DNA of 5,303 bases from Thiohalomonas sp. (GTDB taxonomy: Bacteria; Pseudomonadota; Gammaproteobacteria; GRL18): NCBI GenBank assembly GCA_023864145.1, contig JAIVER010000121.1, forward strand, positions 1 to 5,303, given 5' to 3'. The position numbers were made by a program, and so were the translations under genes. How positions within the stretch are numbered: position 1 is the stretch's first letter; every line of letters starts with the position of its first letter. The notes under the pieces were generated by a model that saw nothing but the letters and a program-made list of their open reading frames with translations, was not told the origin of the DNA and made no database searches. Shown here in pieces: positions 1-5,303 of the stretch.

Positions 1-165
1 TAATGAATGAAAAGGTGAGAAATAATCATTTTTTTCACAATCCTAAAGAGTTTCGACAGAAAATTAATGAGTTTTTTGATGAAATTTTACCAAGCATTGG
101 AAATATCATTAGATTCTCGAATTAATGATAATTTCCAAGTGTTCTATCCTGCATTTTCAACTTGA
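1..165 (+). pseudogene. IS630-family transposase, C-terminal fragment with a frameshift
   Basis: Read from position 3, the frame gives NEKVRNNHFFHNPKEF and then a helix-like stretch ending ILPSIGNIIRFSN, with stops TAA TGA at 123-128. This matches the region after the catalytic Glu in IS630 transposases (typically NEKVR.NHFF...F). The usual family ending, RINDNFQV, is present but lies one frame over, from 118, and runs RINDNFQVFYPAFST to the TGA at 163-165. A one-base insertion (or two-base loss) around 111-120 would explain this. The catalytic DDE residues lie upstream of the window and cannot be judged. The frameshift removes only the last 15 or so residues, so loss of activity is likely but not proven. 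A sequencing error is the alternative explanation. Confidence 0.72.
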
Positions 166-174
166 TTGGGTATA
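146..174. repeat. Terminal inverted repeat, right end of IS630-like element
   Basis: The reverse complement reads TATACCCA, seven bases, TGAAAATGC, two bases, GAT. The same two core blocks with the same 7- and 2-base spacers occur at 5215-5243. Twenty of 29 positions match and all mismatches fall in the two spacers. Such a two-block pattern fits Tc1/mariner/IS630 ends, where an outer block marks the cleavage site and an inner block binds transposase; that functional split is inferred here. The repeat overlaps the transposase stop (163-165) and the first codons of the regulator (from 166). Confidence 0.75.
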
Positions 175-684
175 AAAAAAGAAAGCACCAGACAAACTAT
201 TTTAAGAATATCAATTGAGTTGTTTGCTCAATCAGGTTATGCCAATGTTTCAGTGCGTGATATTGCTCAGGCTGTGGGCATAAAACCTGCGTCACTTTAT
301 TATCATTTTGCTAATAAACAAACTCTTTACCTCGCTTCTATTGAAGAAAGTTTTTCATTAAAAGCCGCTGTTTTTTCTAAAGTTTTAGCGCTGAAGGAGC
401 CTGCTGAAATTAAATTACAGCATTATATTTATGCCCTGACTCAACTCGCTTCAGAAGATGAAGCCTTTCGTCGTTTGATACAAAGAGAACTACTTGATGG
501 CGATGAAAAACGTATGCAATATCTTGCAGAAAAGGTTTTTGAGAAACAATTTAATGCTTTAGGGAACCTGCTGAGTGAAGTTGAACCCAATTGTGATCCC
601 ATTATGAGTGCTATTTCTATATTATCTTTAGTACTTTATCATTTGGATAACTGCACCCATTCGCTGTTTTTTAAAAGGCCATAA
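166..684 (+). CDS. TetR/AcrR-family transcriptional regulator, probably damaged at both ends
   Basis: The product is a one-component DNA-binding regulator expected to repress the pump genes downstream until a ligand binds. The N-terminal TetR DNA-binding domain is clear at residues 8-55: TRQTILRISIELFAQSGY, then VSVRDIAQAVGIKPASLYYH, with the recognition helix near residues 40-47 and the usual F-x-NKQTL after it. The rest is the variable ligand and dimerisation domain. The start is a TTG at 166 directly after an in-frame TGA (163-165); no ATG or GTG precedes the DNA-binding domain in frame and no Shine-Dalgarno sequence is visible. The TTG lies in the IS terminal repeat, so the native start was probably displaced. 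The frame stops at TAA 682-684, 172 residues in, slightly short for the family, and clearly continues afterwards (see 685-762). The family call is secure; whether it functions is doubtful. Confidence 0.85.
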   Translation: MGIKKESTRQTILRISIELFAQSGYANVSVRDIAQAVGIKPASLYYHFANKQTLYLASIEESFSLKAAVFSKVLALKEPAEIKLQHYIYALTQLASEDEAFRRLIQRELLDGDEKRMQYLAEKVFEKQFNALGNLLSEVEPNCDPIMSAISILSLVLYHLDNCTHSLFFKRP

Positions 685-762
685 AAAATACATAATGATA
701 TTAATTTTATTGCGCAACATGTCTTCAATTTATTAAAAAATGGCCTGCTTAATACTAAATAA
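685..762 (+). pseudogene. In-frame C-terminal continuation of the TetR regulator beyond a premature TAA
   Basis: After the TAA at 682-684 the same frame stays open for 25 codons to a TAA at 760-762, reading KIHNDINFIAQHVFNLL then KNGLLNTK. This is the pattern of the last helix of TetR/AcrR regulators (N-x-x-x-IA-x-HV-x-x-LLKNGL). With it the protein would be about 198 residues, the normal family size. One base change (for example GAA, CAA or AAA to TAA) explains the interruption. A pair of compensating shifts in the A-rich stretch 673-690 is a less simple alternative. The last helix contributes to the dimer region in this family, so its loss probably impairs the repressor. Confidence 0.68.
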
Positions 763-943
763 CTCCTCCTAGTGGTATACACGGAGCATCAAAATCTCTC
801 ATTTATTATTTGGTGATTTTATGCCAATATGAGCCCAATAATGAATGACAGCTTTTGATGCGAATATTAAATGAATAATGCTCACGTGTTGGAACACTTA
901 TTTAGTCTTAACAATCACCTTAAATATCGCCTTAAAGATAACC
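763..943. other. Intergenic region between regulator and pump genes
   Basis: This AT-rich stretch probably carries the promoter and operator of the adaptor-permease operon. No pair of -35 and -10 boxes with normal spacing stands out, so no promoter is called. It contains a 9-bp inverted repeat with widely separated arms (786-794 and 853-861) and a short direct repeat CCAATA (824-829, 835-840). An ATG at 878 is in frame with the adaptor, but the stretch 878-943 does not look like coding sequence for a mature protein or signal peptide. Confidence 0.45.
786..861. repeat. 9-bp inverted repeat flanking a 58-bp spacer, possible regulatory site
   Basis: GCATCAAAA at 786-794 is matched by its exact reverse complement TTTTGATGC at 853-861. 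It lies between the TetR-type regulator and the pump it probably controls. A TetR operator is usually one compact palindrome of about 15-30 bp, so arms this far apart would have to be two separate sites or a looping arrangement. A chance occurrence in AT-rich DNA is possible. Confidence 0.3.
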
Positions 944-2056
944 ATGAATAGCCAAAAAAAATATAAATATACAATTAATGACCTTATTTTGCTTTTAAGC
1001 ATCCTGTTGTTGTTAATCGGCTTATCTGCCTGTAAAAAGGAAGAAAAAGTAAAGACAGTCATTCGACCGGTGCTTATCCAGCAGGTCAAAATCCAGGAAA
1101 ACTGGCAGCAGGCTACCTATGCAGGTGAAGTGAAAGCGCGTTATAAAATGGCCTTAGGTTTTCGTATTGGCGGTAAAATTGTTGAACGTTTTATTGAAGT
1201 GGGTGATGTAGTCGCACCGGGTACTTTATTAGCCCGATTAGATATGGAAGATTCAATACTACAGTTTATGGAAGCAGAAGGTGCGCTCGCTGCAACAACA
1301 GCGGAAAAGAAGAAGGCAGAGCTGGATTTAAAACGCTATACCAAGCTTTATAAAGACAAAATGATAAGTGCCAGTGAACATCTGAGATTTAGTAATAGTC
1401 TGGATATTGCTAAAGCAAGAGTCACTCAGGCCAAAGCTCATCTTGAAGTGACGCGCAATCAGTCTGATTATACCCATCTTTATGCTGATAAAGGCGGTGT
1501 GGTCACTGCATTGGAAATGGAAGTAGGACAGGTAGTGGTGGCAGGTCAGACAGTGGTTAATCTGGCACTGCCGGAAGAAAAAGAAGTTGTTATTGCTGTT
1601 GCCGAAAGCCGTTTAGCTGAAATTCGCCATGCTGATGAGATTAAAGTGAGCTTATGGATTGCTCCAAAACACTATTATCCGGGACGTATCCGGGAAATCT
1701 CTCCCGGTGCTGATCCGGTAACTCGTACTTATCGGGTTCGTATCAGCCTGTTAGAAATAGATGATAAAGTGCAGCTGGGCATGACCACCACTGTTTTTAT
1801 TATTCAGAAGAAAGAAGGTAGGGTGGTCGAATTACCCTTAACGGCATTATTTCAAAAAGGGGGAAAACCCGCAGTATGGATATATTCACCGGACACATCA
1901 AAAGTACACTTGCAGGCAGTCACGATCCTCGAATATCAATATGATTCTGTGTTGATTCAATCCGGTCTAAAAAATGGCCAGATTGTCGTTACTGCCGGGG
2001 TGCATAAACTATATCCAGGACAATACGTGCGTTTATTCAAAAGACAGCAGCAGTGA
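944..2056 (+). CDS. RND efflux periplasmic adaptor (membrane fusion protein), lipoprotein
   Basis: This is the periplasmic adaptor that links the inner-membrane RND pump to an outer-membrane channel. From ATG 944 it has 370 residues. A lipoprotein signal is evident: KK near the N-terminus, a hydrophobic stretch LILLLSILLLLIG and the lipobox LSAC with Cys30, followed by a charged linker KKEEK. Then come the first lipoyl half (GDVVAPGTLLARLD, from about 87), an alpha-helical hairpin (about 103-170, rich in Ala, Lys and Glu), the second lipoyl half (GGVVTALEMEVGQ, from about 184), a beta-barrel (about 215-290, ending LGMTTTVFI) and a membrane-proximal domain to the end. An in-frame ATG at 878 would add 22 residues, including a second hydrophobic patch, before the signal peptide. 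The 944 start gives a normal lipoprotein signal and a weak AAAGA five bases upstream, so it is preferred. The stop overlaps the permease start. Confidence 0.9.
   Translation: MNSQKKYKYTINDLILLLSILLLLIGLSACKKEEKVKTVIRPVLIQQVKIQENWQQATYAGEVKARYKMALGFRIGGKIVERFIEVGDVVAPGTLLARLDMEDSILQFMEAEGALAATTAEKKKAELDLKRYTKLYKDKMISASEHLRFSNSLDIAKARVTQAKAHLEVTRNQSDYTHLYADKGGVVTALEMEVGQVVVAGQTVVNLALPEEKEVVIAVAESRLAEIRHADEIKVSLWIAPKHYYPGRIREISPGADPVTRTYRVRISLLEIDDKVQLGMTTTVFIIQKKEGRVVELPLTALFQKGGKPAVWIYSPDTSKVHLQAVTILEYQYDSVLIQSGLKNGQIVVTAGVHKLYPGQYVRLFKRQQQ
2053..2056 (+). other. Four-base GTGA overlap, adaptor stop and permease start
   Basis: The adaptor ends with TGA at 2054-2056 and the permease begins with GTG at 2053-2055. 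No strong Shine-Dalgarno precedes the GTG (the upstream bases are AGACAGCAGCA), so reinitiation by ribosomes finishing the adaptor is the likely route. The next in-frame residues (NTINLSQWSLQHRSLTFYLI) give the normal short cytoplasmic N-terminus before TM1, which supports this start. Confidence 0.75.
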
Positions 2057-5000
2057 ACACTATTAATCTCTCACAATGGAGTCTCCAACATCGTTCACTG
2101 ACTTTCTATTTAATTATCGTTCTGGCATTATCGGGTGTGCTGGCCTATCGAGATTTGGGACAGGCAGAAGATCCTGAATTTACCATTAAGCTGATGGTAA
2201 TTAAAACACTCTGGCCGGGTGCCACAGCATTGGAAGTAGAAGCTCAGGTTACGGAACGTATTGAAAAAAAATTGCAGGAAACTCCCTGGCTGGATTATCT
2301 GAGCAGTTATTCTAAACCGGGTGAATCAATGATCTTTCTCAACCTCAAAGATTTTACTCCTCCAGATGAAGTACCAAATGCCTGGTATCAGGTAAGAAAA
2401 AAAATCAATGATATTCGCCATACACTGCCTCTTGGTGTGCAGGGGCCATTTCCCAATGATGAGTATGGTGATACCTTCGGTACGATTTATGCCTTTAGCA
2501 GTGATGGTTTCAGCTATGCTCAATTACGTGATTATGTCGATGATGTACGTCTTAAATTACTTAATGTGCCTGATGTGGCTAAGGTTAATTTATTAGGAGC
2601 ACAAGAAGAAAAAATTTATATTGAAATTTCCAATGTCAAATTATCAAAACTGGGTCTACAGCCGATAGAAATTTTTGATACCCTCAATCAGCAAAATTAT
2701 CTTACCCCTGCGGGTGATGTCACTACGGATTCGGATAGAATTTATATTCGTGTTAGTCGCCTAGAGTCAGTAGAAGAAATTCGCAAAGTTAGCATTCGTT
2801 CTAATGATCGTTTATTTCGTCTTGCTGATATTGCCACCGTTTACCGTGACTATGTTGATCCCCCGGATTTTAAAATGCATTTTATGGGGGAAGAAGTCAT
2901 TGGTTTGGCATTGAGTATGGTCAAGGGCGGGGATATTTTGCAGCTGGGCGAGCATCTTGAAAGCACTATGCAGGCAATACAGGCGAATCTGCCTATTGGT
3001 ATTGAAATACATAAAGTCTCTGATCAGCCCTCACTGGTTAAGCATTCTGTTTCGGAATTTATGACGATATTAAGAGATGCATTGCTGATAGTTTTATTTG
3101 TGAGTTTTATTAGTCTGGGCTTTCGTAGCGGCATGGTGGTTGCCTTGTCAATTCCAATGGTTCTAGCTATTACATTTTTAGGCATGAAGCTCTGGGGGAT
3201 TGATTTACAACGTATCTCACTGGGAGCTTTGATTATTGCTCTGGGGTTGCTAGTAGATGATGCCATGATTTCTGTGGAAATGATGTCTACTAAAATGGAG
3301 CAGGGGATGGATCGCTTAAAGGCAGTGGCCTATGCCTATACTCATACGGCGTTCCCTATGCTGACTGGTACATTGATCACCTTTGCCGGATTTTTACCAG
3401 TTTTCCTGGCCAAGTCATCAGCCAGTGAATACACAGGATCTATTTTTATTGTTGTTGGTTTAGCTTTAATTATTTCATGGTTTGTTGCAGTACTGTTTGT
3501 ACCTTTTTTAGGGTATTGGCTGTTGCCGGACTATACTAAGAAAAGCAAAACTCAAAACAGCACGAAAAATACGAATGCAGAAATAAAAGTAGTGGATCTT
3601 TATCAAAGACCTTTTTACCGACTATTTCGCTCCGTTGTCACAGGCTGTGTTAACTGCCGTAAAAGTATTATTATTATCACCCTGATCCTTTTTTCTCTGT
3701 CAATTTATTCATTTCGTTTTATTGATAGTCAATTTTTCCCCAGTTCTAATCGAAATGAATTGATGGTTGATCTCTGGCTGCCTCAGGGCAGTTCCTTTCA
3801 GGCAACAGAAGCCTATGCGAAAAAGTTTGAGAAGTTCCTTGACAGTGAGGAGCTGGGTGTAGCGGATGGTTCTATTATCAATTATGTCAGCTATATCGGT
3901 GGTGGTTCACCGCGTTTTTATTTACCGCTGGATCAGGAATTAAAACATAATAATCTGGCTCAATTTGTTATCATGACAAAAGATAATGAAGCGTGGGAGA
4001 TGTTAAGAGAACGATTGGTTAAAGCCTTTAAAGAAACCTTTATCGATATTCGAGGTCGGGTAAAACGTCTGCAAAATGGTCCGCCTATAGGCTATCCCAT
4101 ACAATTTCGAGTTAGTGGTAATGAACGCGATACGTTAAGAAGGATTGCTTCTGAAGTGGCTGTCATTATGCGCCAAAATACTAATGTTGATAATGTGAAT
4201 TATAATTGGAATGAGTTATCAAAAGTTGTTAAATTAAGTATCGATCAGGATAAAGCTCGGATATTAGGTATTAATTCCCAGGAGTTAGCCATTGTGATTA
4301 ATTCTATTTTAAGTGGTTACTCCATTACCAGATTTCGAGAAAATAATCGTCTGATTGAAGTGTTAGCCAGAGCAGAAAAAAATGAGCGTATTGGGCTGGG
4401 TAATTTAAGTGATATTCAAATACCAACGAACAACGGTGCTTTTATTCCATTAAGCCAAATAGTCTCACTTTCATATGAATTAGAAGAAGGCTTAATCTGG
4501 CGACGTGATTTATTACCGACCATTACCGTTAGGGCCGATGTTCTCGGCTCAGTTCAGGCTGCTAATGTTAGTCAAAAAATCACTATGCAGCTAGATACAT
4601 TGCGTGAGCAATTACCCGTCGGCTATACTATCAATCTGGGTGGTGTTATTGAAGAAAGTGCTAAGGCTGAAGAAGCTATTAATGCTGTGCTGCCGATTGT
4701 TATACTAACCGTTTTTACCTTATTAATGGTTCAGCTGAAAAGCTTTCAGCGAACTCTGATTGTGATATTAACTGCACCTTTGGGCTTGATTGGTGTCAGT
4801 GCGGCTTTGCTGGCCTTTAATGCCCCGTATGGCTTTGTGGCAAATCTTGGTGTGATTGCCTTATTCGGTATGATCATGCGTAACTCAGTGATTTTAGTGG
4901 ATCAAATTGAAAAAGATCGCGCTAAAGGTCTGCTATTAAAAGAAGCCATTGTTGAAGCCTCTGTCAGACGTTTGCGCCCCATTATTTTAACAGCGGCAGC

Positions 5001-5145
5001 GTCAGTGCTGGCAATGGTTCCTCTGTCATTTAGTACCTTTTGGGGGCCAATGGCGATAGCAATTATGGGAGGCCTGGTAGTAGCGACCTTATTAACCCTG
5101 TTATTCCTGCCGGCATTATATGCCGCCTGGTTTAAGGCTAATTAG
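2053..5145 (+). CDS. RND-family multidrug efflux permease (HAE-1/AcrB type)
   Basis: This inner-membrane, proton-driven exporter forms the pump of the tripartite system. It is intact at 1030 residues, the normal size for AcrB-type proteins. TM1 is near 14-32, followed by a large periplasmic porter domain, TM2-6 (about 337-490), a cytoplasmic linker, TM7 (538-556), a second periplasmic domain and TM8-12 (877-1025), the expected internally duplicated layout. The proton-relay acids are D402 and D403 in GLLVDDAMISVE (AcrB D407/D408). R973 and T980 correspond to AcrB R971 and T978. The AcrB K940 position is Arg943 in GMIMRNSVILVDQ, a conservative change. The GTG start at 2053 overlaps the adaptor's TGA by four bases (GTGA), which implies translational coupling. 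Substrate range cannot be read from sequence. No outer-membrane channel gene follows, so a TolC-like partner elsewhere is assumed. Confidence 0.95.
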   Translation: MNTINLSQWSLQHRSLTFYLIIVLALSGVLAYRDLGQAEDPEFTIKLMVIKTLWPGATALEVEAQVTERIEKKLQETPWLDYLSSYSKPGESMIFLNLKDFTPPDEVPNAWYQVRKKINDIRHTLPLGVQGPFPNDEYGDTFGTIYAFSSDGFSYAQLRDYVDDVRLKLLNVPDVAKVNLLGAQEEKIYIEISNVKLSKLGLQPIEIFDTLNQQNYLTPAGDVTTDSDRIYIRVSRLESVEEIRKVSIRSNDRLFRLADIATVYRDYVDPPDFKMHFMGEEVIGLALSMVKGGDILQLGEHLESTMQAIQANLPIGIEIHKVSDQPSLVKHSVSEFMTILRDALLIVLFVSFISLGFRSGMVVALSIPMVLAITFLGMKLWGIDLQRISLGALIIALGLLVDDAMISVEMMSTKMEQGMDRLKAVAYAYTHTAFPMLTGTLITFAGFLPVFLAKSSASEYTGSIFIVVGLALIISWFVAVLFVPFLGYWLLPDYTKKSKTQNSTKNTNAEIKVVDLYQRPFYRLFRSVVTGCVNCRKSIIIITLILFSLSIYSFRFIDSQFFPSSNRNELMVDLWLPQGSSFQATEAYAKKFEKFLDSEELGVADGSIINYVSYIGGGSPRFYLPLDQELKHNNLAQFVIMTKDNEAWEMLRERLVKAFKETFIDIRGRVKRLQNGPPIGYPIQFRVSGNERDTLRRIASEVAVIMRQNTNVDNVNYNWNELSKVVKLSIDQDKARILGINSQELAIVINSILSGYSITRFRENNRLIEVLARAEKNERIGLGNLSDIQIPTNNGAFIPLSQIVSLSYELEEGLIWRRDLLPTITVRADVLGSVQAANVSQKITMQLDTLREQLPVGYTINLGGVIEESAKAEEAINAVLPIVILTVFTLLMVQLKSFQRTLIVILTAPLGLIGVSAALLAFNAPYGFVANLGVIALFGMIMRNSVILVDQIEKDRAKGLLLKEAIVEASVRRLRPIILTAAASVLAMVPLSFSTFWGPMAIAIMGGLVVATLLTLLFLPALYAAWFKAN

Positions 5146-5172
5146 TGGCCATCAACAAGTTTTATTCATTCA

Positions 5173-5212
5173 AGTGATAAGAGTCACTGACCGCTTTTGG
5201 TCGTTTGCTTAT
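5173..5212 (+). terminator. Weak hairpins after the permease, possible terminator
   Basis: Two short stems lie 28-60 bases after the permease stop: AGTGA/TCACT (5173-5177 with 5184-5188), and GACC/GGTC (5189-5192 with 5199-5202), which can be extended by G-U pairs at each end. A loosely T-rich stretch (TTTGCTTATT) follows. The stems are short and the T-run is broken, so this is a poor intrinsic terminator. It may equally be leftover intergenic sequence cut by the IS on its right. Confidence 0.28.
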
Positions 5213-5214
5213 TC

Positions 5215-5243
5215 TATACCCATGACCTATGAAAATGCTTGAT
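5215..5243. repeat. Terminal inverted repeat, left end of IS630-like element
   Basis: The sequence reads TATACCCA (5215-5222), a 7-base spacer, TGAAAATGC (5230-5238), TT, GAT (5241-5243). It pairs block for block with the reverse complement of 146-174. The leading TATA probably contains the TA target duplication. Confidence 0.72.
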
Positions 5244-5251
5244 TTTCATAG
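5227..5251. repeat. Perfect 10-bp palindrome with 5-base loop in the IS left end
   Basis: CTATGAAAAT (5227-5236) and ATTTTCATAG (5242-5251) are exact reverse complements separated by GCTTG. The left arm overlaps the inner block of the terminal repeat. It lacks a following T-run on either strand, so it is not a standard terminator. It could be a doubled transposase-binding site or a structure that dampens read-in transcription of the transposase; both ideas are inference. Confidence 0.7.
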
Positions 5252-5273
5252 AGAAAAAGATCAAAATTATCCA

Positions 5274-5303
5274 ATGACGCAAATTACTCTCACAGCCCAT
5301 GAA
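5274..5303 (+). CDS. Probable IS630-family transposase, first ten codons only
   Basis: The ATG at 5274 opens a frame reading MTQITLTAHE to the window edge. N-termini of this kind (a short strand ending in LT-x-x-E before the helix-turn-helix) occur in IS630-type transposases. The stronger support is position: the ATG sits 59 bases inside a terminal repeat that matches the IS end at 146-174. A purine-rich GAGAAAAAGA lies at 5251-5260, further upstream than an ideal ribosome binding site. Too little is present to judge integrity. Confidence 0.5.
   Translation, partial: MTQITLTAHE

Larger units (their letters stand above)
1..174 (+). mobile_element. Right-hand end of an IS630-like insertion sequence (left part outside window)
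   Basis: This stretch holds the 3' end of an IS630-type transposase frame followed at once by a terminal inverted repeat. The repeat (146-174) matches, as reverse complement and at the same internal spacing, the sequence at 5215-5243 near the other edge of the window. The transposase frame closes inside the repeat, as is usual for compact IS elements. The outer edge reads GGGTATA; IS630 elements insert at TA dinucleotides, so the true boundary is probably the TA at 171-172 or 173-174. The exact edge cannot be fixed without the intact element or an empty site. The family call rests on the transposase tail and on repeats ending in TA. Confidence 0.72.
5215..5303 (+). mobile_element. Left-hand end of an IS630-like insertion sequence (runs off window)
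   Basis: The stretch begins with TATACCCA, the inverted counterpart of the IS end at 146-174, and leads after 59 bases to an ATG opening a transposase-like frame. The distance from element end to start codon is normal for IS630-type elements. The element lies in the same orientation as the fragment at 1-174. Only the first 89 bases are visible, so identity between the two copies cannot be tested beyond the terminal repeats. Confidence 0.62.

Noticed and set aside
171..176. TATAAA at the IS/regulator junction as a -10 box newly made by the insertion
   Set aside because: No -35-like sequence lies 16-18 bases upstream, and a transcript from it would begin downstream of the only start codon.
771..800. 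TATACACGG...CAAAAT in the intergenic region as a third, decayed IS end
   Set aside because: Only the TATAC start and scattered bases agree with the terminal repeats; the inner TGAAAATGC block is missing at the required spacing.
898..1089. Minus-strand frame of 63 codons over the start of the adaptor
   Set aside because: It is the antisense of the lipoprotein signal region, has no recognisable domain, and lies over a gene whose coding strand is certain.
2326..3266. Several open frames of 60-80 codons overlapping the permease in other frames and on the minus strand
   Set aside because: They lie wholly inside a well-supported 1030-residue gene, show no recognisable motif and are expected by-products of its codon pattern.
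3646..3663. CxxC motif (C532, C535) in the cytoplasmic linker just before TM7 of the permease
   Set aside because: It sits where RND pumps have a basic C/W-x-x-H-R-K-like stretch, and no partner cysteine pair is present to form a metal site. It is probably incidental.
1..5303. CRISPR array, tRNA, rRNA, riboswitch or toxin-antitoxin pair
   Set aside because: No regularly spaced repeats, cloverleaf or conserved RNA core was seen, and no small gene pair fits in the two short intergenic gaps.

Overview
The window is AT-rich DNA. The gene families in it (a TetR-type regulator, a lipoprotein membrane fusion protein and an HAE-1-type RND pump) point to a Gram-negative bacterium, most likely a gammaproteobacterium. 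That assignment comes from family resemblance and base composition, not from a marker gene. Everything legible reads on the + strand.

Layout: (1) Positions 1-174 are the right-hand end of an IS630-like insertion sequence: the last part of a transposase, carrying a frameshift, and a terminal inverted repeat. (2) Positions 166-762 hold a TetR-family regulator that looks damaged at both ends. Its only in-frame start is a TTG inside the IS end, and a TAA at 682-684 interrupts a reading frame that otherwise continues in a TetR-like way to 762. (3) Positions 763-943 are an intergenic stretch containing a 9-bp inverted repeat and no convincing gene. (4) Positions 944-2056 encode a lipoprotein periplasmic adaptor (membrane fusion protein). 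(5) Positions 2053-5145 encode an intact 1030-residue RND efflux permease whose GTG start overlaps the adaptor stop by four bases. (6) Positions 5146-5214 are a short 3' intergenic stretch with weak hairpins. (7) From 5215 to the window end lies what looks like the left-hand end of an IS630-like element, with a matching terminal inverted repeat and the first ten codons of a probable transposase.

The adaptor and permease would form two parts of a tripartite RND pump that works with an outer-membrane TolC-type channel. No channel gene is present here, so it would be supplied from elsewhere. The regulator next door would be expected to repress the pump, but its truncation suggests weakened or lost repression. 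The most notable structure is that the regulator-pump cassette sits between two IS630-like ends in the same orientation whose inverted repeats match at identical spacing. This makes the cassette resemble the inside of a composite transposon, or a locus hit twice by the same IS.
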